The notes below the pieces were generated by a model. The model was given only the letters and a program-made list of their open reading frames with translations, ran no database searches and was not told the DNA's origin. Source: Methanobacteriota archaeon (GTDB lineage Archaea > Thermoplasmatota > Thermoplasmata > RBG-16-68-12). From it: a stretch of 5,470 nt of DNA. Position 1 is the first letter of the stretch; each line of letters opens with the position of its first letter. The position numbers were made by a program, and so were the translations under genes. The stretch spans positions 1 through 5,470 of the forward strand of contig VBLS01000094.1 in assembly GCA_005878635.1 (NCBI GenBank). The letters run 5' to 3'. Shown here piece by piece: positions 1 through 5,470 of the stretch.

Positions 1-193
1 CCGAGCGGATCTGGACCGACCCGGGAACGCGGGACGCGAGTTCTTTGTCCCGCGTGAGGAGGATCCGATCCTCGGCCCGCGCTCGCTCAATCAGGGATCG
101 ATCCGGTCCCGGCTCCGGGTATGCGGTGTCGTATCCCATGAACCGCAACCAGCGAGCGAGGCTCCCGAGCATGTGGTCGCAGAGGATCTTCAT
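1..193 (-). CDS. Mut7-C RNase domain protein (N-terminal part, cut by window edge)
   Basis: The gene starts at ATG 193-191 and runs off the left edge, leaving 64 codons. I translated it by hand; it begins MKILCDHMLGSLARWLRFMG. This is the signature start of the Mut7-C family, a PIN-like putative RNase domain common as a small stand-alone protein in archaea and bacteria. Visible features are Asp6 in the first strand (a PIN-type metal ligand position), the LGSLARWLR helix (9-17), GYD (20-22), Asp31, and ILLTRDKEL (44-52) with the conserved Arg48-Asp49. Family members usually run to about 150 residues and often carry a C-terminal Cys zinc site, which would lie outside the window. Its start overlaps the stop of the upstream phosphorylase-like gene in an ATGA. 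A GAGG (208-205) lies 11 bases upstream of the ATG. RNase activity is inferred from the family; the natural substrate is not known. Confidence 0.85.
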   Translation of the reverse strand, partial: MKILCDHMLGSLARWLRFMGYDTAYPEPGPDRSLIERARAEDRILLTRDKELASRVPGSVQIRS

Positions 194-945
194 GGCAACT
201 CTCGCCTCAGAGCATCGATGACCACTCGAAGGGCCCGCTGTTTCCCACGAAGAAAGGCAGGATGTCGAAACCCCGCATTCCATTCCTCGCCTCCGAGTTC
301 GTCCGATACAACGAAGAGACTCGCGATGCGCGCGCCGCGATGACGTGCTACCGCATACATGGCGGACGCCTCCATCTCAACACCGACGACACCTCGTCGG
401 GCGAGGGATCGTGCTCGCTCGCGGCTCTCCCGATACGGCGCATCGGTCGTCCAGACGCCGCCATCCACAAGAGGCAGCTCGGATCGGCGCGCCGAGGATC
501 GAAGCGAGCGCACAAGGGTTGATGACGGCCGAAACCAAGCGTTGCTTGCGTAGTGTTTCGAGGTGCCTTCATCGGCGAACGCGTGTGTCGGGAGCACAGC
601 CGATCCGATCCTCAGACCATCGACCAGAGACCCGCAGGCCCCGAAGCTAATGAAGTCGTGTGCCCCAAGGGCGATTGCCTCTTCTAAGGCCGTGACGGCG
701 GCCGGCGCCCCGATCGACGAACGAAGAACAAAGACCCGGTAGCGCCCCGCTCGGCCGACCGCAATCCAACGATTCCAGCGAAGGCGTCTCGCGCGGAACT
801 TCTTGCGAAGGTACTCCCAGTCCTGCGCTCCGAACGTGAATGCGCCTCGCATGGGAAGATGCGCCTGTCCTCTCGGAACGCGTTCGACCGTGTGGAGGTA
901 CCGCAAGAAGTCGTGCGGCTCGAAGACCCATCGTCCCGCTTTCAT
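190..945 (-). CDS. Nucleoside phosphorylase-fold protein (PNP/UDP family)
   Basis: This 251-residue protein belongs to the purine nucleoside/uridine phosphorylase (NP-I) superfamily, which cleaves the N-glycosidic bond of nucleosides with phosphate or, in the nucleosidase branch, with water. Diagnostic segments are RSSIGAPAAVTALEEAIALG (75-94), FISFGACGSL (98-107), VVGVEMEASAMYAVA (186-200), which holds the Glu-Met-Glu ribose-binding motif, and VVSDEL (212-217). Asp215 sits where purine-type enzymes and MTA/SAH nucleosidases have their base-protonating Asp, so a purine substrate is more likely than uridine. The usual N-terminal Gly-Asp-Pro-x-Arg phosphate loop is not recognisable; the region is MRGAFTFGAQDWEYL (32-46). 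The Arg and Ser/Thr usually found around the FGACG segment are Ser100 and Ala103. Whether it is a phosphorylase or a hydrolase is therefore open. It is probably cytosolic, with no signal peptide or membrane segment. Its ATG overlaps the reductase stop and its TGA overlaps the Mut7-C start, each as ATGA. Confidence 0.88.
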   Translation of the reverse strand: MKAGRWVFEPHDFLRYLHTVERVPRGQAHLPMRGAFTFGAQDWEYLRKKFRARRLRWNRWIAVGRAGRYRVFVLRSSIGAPAAVTALEEAIALGAHDFISFGACGSLVDGLRIGSAVLPTHAFADEGTSKHYASNAWFRPSSTLVRSLRSSARRSELPLVDGGVWTTDAPYRESRERARSLARRGVVGVEMEASAMYAVARHRGARIASLFVVSDELGGEEWNAGFRHPAFLRGKQRALRVVIDALRRELP

Positions 946-1577
946 CGAACCACGGCGTATTCCAAGAGGACTCCATCGCCGACCGCGCTCATTCGGCTGA
1001 ACGCGAGGCGGACCGCACCGGCGAGCGTTGCGGCCCCTTCACCTCCCGCGAGGGTCGGCGTCGACTTTCCCCCGAGGGCCTGGCTGGCGACGAAGACCTT
1101 GAGCTCATCCGCTAGGCCTTCGTGGAGGAAGGACCAGATGACGGCGCTCCCACCTTCGACGAGCAGGGTTCGGATCCCGCGGGAGGCCAGATGGTCGAGC
1201 AAGAGCTCGAGGTCGACCTCCTCCTTTCCGCACCTGAATACCTCGGCCGCGGGAAATGTGCGAACGCAATCCTCCGTGGTGACGATGAGAGTCGGCGCTT
1301 TCCCGTCGAGGACCTGGGCCCCGCGGGGCGTCCTGCCTCCAGAATCGAGGACGATCCGAAGGGGGCTCCGACCTTTCGCGTATTCCCGCCTCACGGTGAG
1401 TTTTGGATCGTCCATCAACACGGTCCCTACTCCGACGAGGATGGCATCCGACCCGGCCCGCAACGCGTGGACTCTTCGTAGATCTTCCTCGTTGCTCAAA
1501 CGAGCCGGCTTCCCCTCCGGAAAGGCGATTTTCCCATCGACGCTCATCGCGGCGTTAATGACGACTCTCGGTCGCAC
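942..1577 (-). CDS. arfC: 2,5-diamino-6-ribosylamino-4(3H)-pyrimidinone 5'-phosphate reductase
   Basis: This 211-residue protein is the RibD C-terminal (dihydrofolate reductase-fold) reductase in its stand-alone archaeal/fungal form, like Methanocaldococcus MJ0671 and yeast Rib7. It uses NAD(P)H to reduce the ribosyl chain of the diaminopyrimidine phosphate to ribityl, an early step to riboflavin and, in archaea, also toward F420 precursors. Motifs seen are VVINAAMSVDGKIA (5-18), LSNEEDLRRVHALRAGSDAI (27-46), VGVGTVLMDDPKLTVR (48-63), PLRIVLDS (72-79) and TLLVEGGSAVIWSFL (137-151). No deaminase domain precedes it, and the length is close to that of known stand-alone reductases (about 220 residues). 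The start is a GTG (1577-1575), chosen because it directly precedes the conserved first strand; no in-frame ATG lies nearby upstream. No Shine-Dalgarno is visible, and an AT-rich element about 25 bases upstream suggests a leaderless transcript. It is the first gene of the operon. Confidence 0.93.
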   Translation of the reverse strand: MRPRVVINAAMSVDGKIAFPEGKPARLSNEEDLRRVHALRAGSDAILVGVGTVLMDDPKLTVRREYAKGRSPLRIVLDSGGRTPRGAQVLDGKAPTLIVTTEDCVRTFPAAEVFRCGKEEVDLELLLDHLASRGIRTLLVEGGSAVIWSFLHEGLADELKVFVASQALGGKSTPTLAGGEGAATLAGAVRLAFSRMSAVGDGVLLEYAVVR

Positions 1578-1598
1578 GGCAATCCGATGAGCCGGCCG

Positions 1599-1610
1599 AA
1601 TAACAACTTT
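1599..1610 (-). promoter_or_regulatory. Putative TATA-like element for the reductase operon in the divergent intergenic region
   Basis: The 68-base gap between the divergent reductase and OsmC genes (1578-1645) has one clear AT-rich island. Read on the minus strand it is AAAGTTGTTATT, centred about 26 bases upstream of the GTG at 1577. That is the archaeal TATA-to-start spacing and would give a leaderless mRNA. On the plus strand the same island (AATAACAACTTT) lies about 43 bases before the OsmC ATG, so it could also serve that gene with a leader of roughly 15 bases. The match to a consensus TATA box is only moderate. I saw no clear operator palindrome. Confidence 0.45.
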
Positions 1611-1645
1611 GCGGGTTCGGAGCCAAGTTCATTTGGCCCGCCGAC

Positions 1646-2083
1646 ATGCGAAAGCCGGTGGCGATTGTGAAAGCCCATCTCGTTCACGAGGACGGGTTGC
1701 GATTTCGGACCACGGCCGACGGTGCCCCAGGAATCCTTTTCGACGCGGACGACGCCGCGACCCGGAGTGGCCCGAGTCCCGTGCAAGGTGCCCTGCTCTC
1801 CGCGCTTGCATGCACGGCTGCAGATATCGTCCTGATTCTTCAGAAACAGCGGGTCGATTTCACGTCTCTCGAAATCGAGGCGGACGCGGAGCGGGCGAAG
1901 GAGGACCCGAAGGTCTTCACAAAGATCCGCGTGCACTACCGGGTCCGCGGGAAAGGGATCAAGGACACGGCCGTCAAGAGGGCCATCGACCTCTCGAGCG
2001 AAAAGTATTGCACCGTGGGAATCATGCTGCGCCGCGGGGGAGTGGAGTTTGTCAACTCGTACGAAATTCTCCCTATGGAGTGA
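1646..2083 (+). CDS. OsmC/Ohr family protein
   Basis: This 145-residue protein matches the OsmC-like family, small dimeric cytosolic proteins whose two Cys residues reduce organic hydroperoxides in the characterised members. Family signatures are SGPSPVQGALLSALACTAAD (41-60) with Cys56 on the central helix, a middle beta region VFTKIRVHYRVRG (90-102), and SSEKYCTVGIML (117-128) with the second Cys122. The length is typical. It resembles the YhfA-like branch more than true Ohr. The acidic residue that usually follows the Pro of the GPSP segment and supports the reactive Cys in peroxidases is absent: positions 46-47 are Val-Gln. Peroxidase activity is thus plausible but not certain. The ATG at 1646 fits the first strand; no Shine-Dalgarno precedes it. 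It is transcribed divergently from the reductase operon and lies 70 bases upstream of the PAC2 gene, which seems to have its own promoter. Confidence 0.88.
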   Translation: MRKPVAIVKAHLVHEDGLRFRTTADGAPGILFDADDAATRSGPSPVQGALLSALACTAADIVLILQKQRVDFTSLEIEADAERAKEDPKVFTKIRVHYRVRGKGIKDTAVKRAIDLSSEKYCTVGIMLRRGGVEFVNSYEILPME

Positions 2084-2115
2084 TGTGTTCTCAGTCCGCG
2101 GATTCGGCCCGCGCA

Positions 2116-2125
2116 TCTTTAAGTA
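2116..2125 (+). promoter_or_regulatory. Putative archaeal TATA box upstream of the PAC2 gene
   Basis: In the GC-rich 70-base gap after the OsmC gene the sequence TCTTTAAGTA stands out as an AT-rich block with the TTTAAG core common in archaeal TATA boxes. Its centre lies about 33 bases before the ATG at 2154. With the usual spacing of about 25 bases, transcription would start within roughly 10 bases of the ATG, giving a very short leader. That fits the lack of a Shine-Dalgarno in front of this gene. An ATG at 2137 is out of frame with the gene. Confidence 0.55.
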
Positions 2126-2153
2126 ACCACCTCGAGATGGACCGCGGGCGCCG

Positions 2154-2915
2154 ATGGAAGGAATCCAGATTTACGAGCTCAAGCGGATGGATCTCCGCGG
2201 AGCCACGGTCATCGACGGCTTCCCGAGCGTGGGTCTGGTCAGCTCGATCGTCGCGAACTACCTGATCAACGCCCTGAACCTCACGCAGATCGGCATCATG
2301 GACTCCGTCTACTTCCCGACGGTCGCGCTCGTCCGCGACGGGCAGCCGATGAACCCCGTCCGGATCTACGCGGGACCGAAGATGGACGACCGAGACCAGA
2401 TCGTCGTGTTCATCTCGGAATTCCAGCCGCCGCCGAACCTCATCAAGGGGATTGCCGCCACCGTCCTGGACTGGGCCCAAGATGCCCGATGCAACCTCCT
2501 CGTGTGCCCCGAAGGGCTGATCGTCGACGCCCGCGAGGACGAGGCCGAGCGCCAGGTCGAGGTCTACGGGATCGGTTCGACGGACAAAACGATGGACATG
2601 ATCCGCAAGAACAACATCACGGTCTTCGAGGAAGGCGTCATCACGGGGGTCGCGGGAGTCCTCCTGAACGAAGGGCGGAAGCGCGACTTCGACGTGATCA
2701 CGTTGCTCAGCGAGGCCCATCCCGACTACCCGGACGCCCGCGCGGCGGCCCGCGCGATCGAGGTCATCGACAAGCTCCTCCTTCATACCGAGCTCGACGC
2801 GCGGCCCTTGTACGAAGAGGCGGAGCGGATCGAGCAGCAACTGAAGAACATCCATCACCAGACCGAGGTCGCGAAGAAACCGAGCGAGCCCGCGCGACCG
2901 AGCATGTACGGTTAG
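2154..2915 (+). CDS. PAC2-family proteasome assembly chaperone/activator (PbaB-like)
   Basis: This 253-residue protein belongs to the PAC2 family (proteasome assembly chaperone 2 / archaeal PbaA-PbaB). Characteristic segments are the N-terminal ATVIDGFPSVGLVSSIVANYL (17-37), YFPTVALVRDGQPMNPVRIY (53-72), QIVVFISEFQPPP (82-94), and the glycine-rich EEGVITGVAGVLLNEG (159-174) followed by DVITLLSEAHPDYPDARAAA (180-199). The tail has a short charged helix with coiled-coil character (about 217-236) and a flexible Lys/Pro/Ser-rich linker, then ends in Met-Tyr-Gly. This fits the HbYX rule (hydrophobic, Tyr, any residue) for C-termini that dock into the alpha-ring pockets of the 20S proteasome, as known for PAN and archaeal PbaB. 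A role as a cytosolic proteasome activator or assembly factor is inferred; other archaeal PAC2 paralogs have no known role. It has its own TATA-like element, and its TAG overlaps the stop codon of convergent rtcA. Confidence 0.9.
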   Translation: MEGIQIYELKRMDLRGATVIDGFPSVGLVSSIVANYLINALNLTQIGIMDSVYFPTVALVRDGQPMNPVRIYAGPKMDDRDQIVVFISEFQPPPNLIKGIAATVLDWAQDARCNLLVCPEGLIVDAREDEAERQVEVYGIGSTDKTMDMIRKNNITVFEEGVITGVAGVLLNEGRKRDFDVITLLSEAHPDYPDARAAARAIEVIDKLLLHTELDARPLYEEAERIEQQLKNIHHQTEVAKKPSEPARPSMYG

Positions 2916-3946
2916 GCCCGCGGTTCGACGGACACGCGCATCCGGGGGCCTTCGTTGGCCACCCCGAACCGACAGGGTAGGAACTGCGGCAAGAGCCACA
3001 TCATCGTGTCCAAGTGTCCGGAGATCTGCCGGGTGCAGAAGGTCGACGGTCCGGTCGCCCGCGCGAGGTACACCAACAACTGATCCGTCAGGTGGACGTC
3101 GAAGGTGGATCCGGACTCAATCTCGGCCCGGAGCGACCCAGCAGCTTCCTCGCCGACCTGTTCGGACGACGCGCCGCGCCGAGCGAGCGAATCGGATCCG
3201 AGCACAGTCGCGTCCGTCTCGGCCCAGAGGACGAGCGCGCCTCCCTGTCCCACGGCGTCTTCGCCGCGGTAGATTCGTTCCTCAATCTTGACGTCCGCGA
3301 GGCCATGGAGACGCCGCGTCGCGGCATGCTTCATTCGCCTCGGGATTTCCTCGGGCAAGTTCGCAACATGGGCAATTCCTCGGACGCGCTCAACCTTCCC
3401 CAACTCGGTGAACTCGAGCGGAGACCACTCGCGGGTCGGCTGGACGACCGTTTCGACGATCCCTCCGCCGCGAGGATAGTACCCTCGCCGCATCACCTCC
3501 ACCTCGACGCGGCCTCCGACCCGACGGAGGAGCGGGAGGAACACGCGGGCAAAGAAGTCGGCCGGCGGGGACCAGGGGACGTCGGTCCCCCCGACGACGC
3601 GCAGTCGGACGGGACCCGGCGCCGCGGCGGCGACCGGGATCAGGGCCTGGAGGACGAGGGTGACACTTCCCGCGGTGCCGACATCGAACGAATAAGCCCC
3701 CGGCCGAATCTTCCCCGGTTGGACTGTAATCGTCGACGATCCGATCCGGAGGCCGTCCACCTTGGCGTCGCACATCTTCGCGAGGGCACCGACCGCGGTC
3801 GCGTGCTGGGCCGCGAGGCCTGGGTTCTTCCGGCCGGCCCGGATCCGCGCGACGCGGATTGGCTGCTCCGTCAGGACCGAGAGTGCGATCGCCATCCGGA
3901 GGAGTTGTCCGCCGCCCTCCCCGTGCGACCCGTCGACCTCGAGCAT
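2912..3946 (-). CDS. rtcA: RNA 3'-terminal phosphate cyclase
   Basis: This 344-residue protein is a complete RtcA, which uses ATP to convert an RNA 3'-phosphate to a 2',3'-cyclic phosphate through a covalent His-AMP intermediate. Segments in order: DGSHGEGGGQLLRMAIALS (5-23), RAGRKNPGLAAQH (36-48), FDVGTAGSVTLVLQALIPV (87-105), GGTDVPWSPPADF (119-131), RGYYPRGGG (154-162), the domain that carries EERIYRG (222-228), HLTDQLLVYLA (285-295) and ISGHLDTMMWLLPQFL (308-323). His311 lies at the position of the adenylated His in E. coli RtcA (His309). Length is normal for the family (about 340). The ATG (3946-3944) starts just before the conserved first strand. It follows the calcium ATPase gene by 5 bases and has a GAGGT in that gene's last codons, so it is probably co-transcribed and perhaps translationally coupled. 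No RtcB ligase gene lies in the window. Confidence 0.95.
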   Translation of the reverse strand: MLEVDGSHGEGGGQLLRMAIALSVLTEQPIRVARIRAGRKNPGLAAQHATAVGALAKMCDAKVDGLRIGSSTITVQPGKIRPGAYSFDVGTAGSVTLVLQALIPVAAAAPGPVRLRVVGGTDVPWSPPADFFARVFLPLLRRVGGRVEVEVMRRGYYPRGGGIVETVVQPTREWSPLEFTELGKVERVRGIAHVANLPEEIPRRMKHAATRRLHGLADVKIEERIYRGEDAVGQGGALVLWAETDATVLGSDSLARRGASSEQVGEEAAGSLRAEIESGSTFDVHLTDQLLVYLARATGPSTFCTRQISGHLDTMMWLLPQFLPCRFGVANEGPRMRVSVEPRA

Positions 3947-3951
3947 CGCGG

Positions 3952-5470
3952 CTACGACCTCATGCGGCGGCGGAGCACCTTGAGCACATCGACGAACGCG
4001 AACGCGCTGAACGAGATCAGGAGCGTCTCGACCCAGTCGAGGGCGGTCAGAGGCTCCGTCCCGAAGACGCCGTGGAGGAACGGAATGTAGATCACCGCCG
4101 CCTGGAGGAGCATCGAACCGAGGACCGCCACGATGAGCTTCGTGTTCGTGAAGAGGCCGATCTCCCAGATCGTCTGGCGTGGGGATCGCATCGCGAACAC
4201 GAGGAAGAGCTCGAAGAACACGATCGTCGTGAAGGCGACCGTCTGGGCCCGAGTGGGGTCGGCTCCTTCGCGCAACTCGAGGAAGAAGACTCCGAGGGTG
4301 CCTGCCGTGAGGATCCCCGAGACGACGATGATCAGGAAGAGGATGTCCCGCGAGAGGACGCCTTCCTTCGGATTCCGAGGCGGTCGATCCATGATGTCCG
4401 TCGGGTACGGATCCACGCCGAGCGCGAGGGCCGGCAGGCCGTCCGTCACCAGGTTGATCCAGAGCAGCTGAACCGGCGCAAAGAACGGGAGGAACGCCGG
4501 GTCCGCGATCGCGATCGTCGCGATGAACATGATGAGGACCTCCCCGGCGTTCGCGGAGAGTAGGAAGGCGACGAACTTCCGGATGTTCTCGTAAATCCCG
4601 CGGCCCTCTTCCACCGCGGCGACGACGGAGGCGAAGTTGTCGTCGGTTAGGACCATGTCGGCGCTTTCCTTGGCGACGTCCGTTCCCGTGATCCCCATCG
4701 CGACCCCGAGATTGGCCCGCTTCAGGGCCGGGGCGTCGTTCACCCCGTCGCCCGTCATCGCGACGATGTGGCCCGCCTTCTTCCAGGCGTCCACGATGCG
4801 CATCTTGTGTTCCGGCGCCACGCGCGCGTACACTCGGATCCGTTCGACCTGGCGTAGAAGTTCCTCGTCGGACAGCTTTTCGAGCTCCTCGCCGGTCAGG
4901 GCAATCTTTCCTTCCTCGAGGATGCCCATCTCGCGGGCGATGGCCATCGCGGTGAGTTTGTGGTCCCCCGTGATCATGACGACTCGGATCCCGGCCTTCT
5001 TGCAGCGACGGATCGCCTCGATCGCATCGGCCCGCGGGGCGTCCATCATCCCCGCGAAGCCGAGGAAGGTGAGGTCCGTCTCCAGCGCCGCCTCCGTGAG
5101 CGGAGGGACGTCGCCTGAAAACTCGCGGGTCGCGTGCGCGATCACGCGGAGCGCCCGCGTCGCAAGTTCCTGGTTCCGGAACAGGTACTGCCTGCGATCG
5201 TTATCGGAGAGAGGCTTGCGCTCCCCATCGACGACATGATGAGAACAGGCCGCGAGGATGCGCTCGGGAGCTCCCTTCACATGGAGGACGAGATTCAAAT
5301 CCTGGAGCCTCTGGTGCCGCTCCCCTTCCGGGACCGCGAGGATCTCCTGGACCTCGGACGGGGGCAGGGCCGCGTGAAGCGTGGACATCTTCTTGCGCTC
5401 GGACGTGAACGCGACCTCCGCGACTCGAGGCCAGCGCGTCCGGACGGCACCGACATCCAGGCCTGCCCGG
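3952..5470 (-). CDS. P-type calcium-transporting ATPase, P2A type (C-terminal part, cut by window edge)
   Basis: An open frame of 506 codons enters from beyond 5470 and ends at TAG 3954-3952; the N-terminal actuator domain, M1-M4 and the DKTGT phosphorylation site lie outside. Upstream of the Met at 5388 the frame continues with VAEVAFTSERKK, the nucleotide-domain motif of P-type ATPases, so that Met is internal. Counting from it: KGAPE (38-42), MITGDHKLTAMAIAREMGIL (138-157), YARVAPEHKMRIV (187-199), and the P-domain hinge MTGDGVNDAPALK (211-223). Membrane segments M5-M10 are at about 273-294, 306-324, 349-370, 382-400, 416-435 and 447-470. M5 has LLSANAGEV and M6 has WINLVTDGLPALALG, matching the SERCA calcium ligands (Asn768/Glu771 and Asn796/Thr799/Asp800). 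M8 has FFELF, where SERCA has Glu908. These point to ATP-driven calcium export across the cytoplasmic membrane. A P2-type proton or manganese pump is less likely. rtcA follows after 5 bases. Confidence 0.95.
   Translation of the reverse strand, partial: RAGLDVGAVRTRWPRVAEVAFTSERKKMSTLHAALPPSEVQEILAVPEGERHQRLQDLNLVLHVKGAPERILAACSHHVVDGERKPLSDNDRRQYLFRNQELATRALRVIAHATREFSGDVPPLTEAALETDLTFLGFAGMMDAPRADAIEAIRRCKKAGIRVVMITGDHKLTAMAIAREMGILEEGKIALTGEELEKLSDEELLRQVERIRVYARVAPEHKMRIVDAWKKAGHIVAMTGDGVNDAPALKRANLGVAMGITGTDVAKESADMVLTDDNFASVVAAVEEGRGIYENIRKFVAFLLSANAGEVLIMFIATIAIADPAFLPFFAPVQLLWINLVTDGLPALALGVDPYPTDIMDRPPRNPKEGVLSRDILFLIIVVSGILTAGTLGVFFLELREGADPTRAQTVAFTTIVFFELFLVFAMRSPRQTIWEIGLFTNTKLIVAVLGSMLLQAAVIYIPFLHGVFGTEPLTALDWVETLLISFSAFAFVDVLKVLRRRMRS
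3957..3961 (-). promoter_or_regulatory. rtcA: Shine-Dalgarno-like GAGGT for rtcA inside the ATPase 3' end
   Basis: On the minus strand GAGGT lies 10 bases before the rtcA ATG and spans the last Met, Arg and Ser codons of the ATPase (ATG AGG TCG TAG). It supports the ATG at 3946 as the rtcA start and suggests that ribosomes ending the ATPase can re-initiate on rtcA. The other starts in this window, apart from a weaker GAGG before the Mut7-C gene, lack such a site. Confidence 0.5.

Noticed and set aside
61..110. GGATCCGATCC-like palindromic repeats near the left edge, with similar ATCCGATC motifs elsewhere (about 600)
   Set aside because: They fall in coding sequence and reflect common Asp/Arg/Ile codons; there is no regular spacing or array.
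859..1590. 243-codon plus-strand open frame opposite the reductase and phosphorylase-like genes
   Set aside because: It is antisense to genes with clear family motifs, its translation is low-complexity Arg/Ser/Pro-rich with no recognisable domain, and long antisense frames are common in GC-rich DNA.
1544..2116. 190-codon minus-strand frame across the OsmC gene and the divergent promoter
   Set aside because: It overlaps the reductase start and the whole OsmC gene, and its translation has no domain signature.
2091..2999. 302-codon minus-strand open frame opposite the PAC2 gene
   Set aside because: The translation is Asp/Arg/Val-rich and resembles no family; the plus strand carries a clear PAC2 protein with a promoter-like element.
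3014..4090. 358-codon plus-strand open frame opposite rtcA and the ATPase end
   Set aside because: Although longer than rtcA itself, the translation is rich in Arg/Asp/Glu/Gly with no motif, while the opposite strand encodes a complete RtcA with its active-site His.
3859..4563. 234-codon plus-strand frame very rich in Glu/Arg/Asp opposite the ATPase membrane region
   Set aside because: This charged composition is the expected antisense reading of GC-rich membrane-protein codons; there is no start context or motif.
5386..5388. ATG at 5388 as the start of the ATPase gene
   Set aside because: The frame stays open to the window edge and encodes the conserved FTSERKK motif just upstream, so this Met is internal and the gene is partial, not a truncated pump.

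Overview
The window looks like a piece of a GC-rich archaeal chromosome. Archaeal signs are the single-domain riboflavin-pathway reductase (MJ0671/ArfC type), a PAC2-family protein ending in a proteasome-docking HbYX-like tail, an archaeal-type RNA 3'-phosphate cyclase, a Mut7-C RNase-domain protein, and TATA-like elements close to start codons that lack Shine-Dalgarno sequences. The overall flavour would suit a GC-rich euryarchaeal or Thermoplasmatota-like lineage, but that placement is only a guess. The region is densely coded: six genes fill it apart from two gaps of about 70 bases, and no stretch over 300 bases lacks a gene. I see no mobile elements, tRNA or rRNA genes, CRISPR arrays or notable repeats.

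Region 1 (1-1577, minus strand) is a tight three-gene operon. It runs from an ArfC-like reductase (1577-942), to a nucleoside phosphorylase-fold protein (945-190), to the N-terminal part of a Mut7-C protein (193-1, cut by the window edge). Both junctions are 4-base ATGA overlaps, so the three proteins are probably translationally coupled.

Region 2 (1578-2915, plus strand) diverges from that operon. A 68-base intergenic region with a short AT-rich island separates the reductase from an OsmC-family protein (1646-2083). After a 70-base gap with a good TATA-like element comes a PAC2-family protein (2154-2915), probably a proteasome activator or assembly factor of the PbaB type.

Region 3 (2912-5470, minus strand) holds the C-terminal half or so of a P2A-type calcium-transporting P-type ATPase (from beyond 5470 to 3952), followed 5 bases later by rtcA (3946-2912). 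The rtcA Shine-Dalgarno-like GAGGT lies in the last codons of the ATPase gene. The rtcA stop codon overlaps the stop codon of the convergent PAC2 gene.

The genes are mostly housekeeping: flavin synthesis, nucleoside salvage, RNA metabolism, peroxide or thiol defence, protein turnover and ion homeostasis. I found no convincing new multi-gene system. The points most worth following are the HbYX-like tail of the PAC2 protein, the altered phosphate-site residues in the phosphorylase-like protein, and the coupled reductase/phosphorylase/RNase-domain operon.
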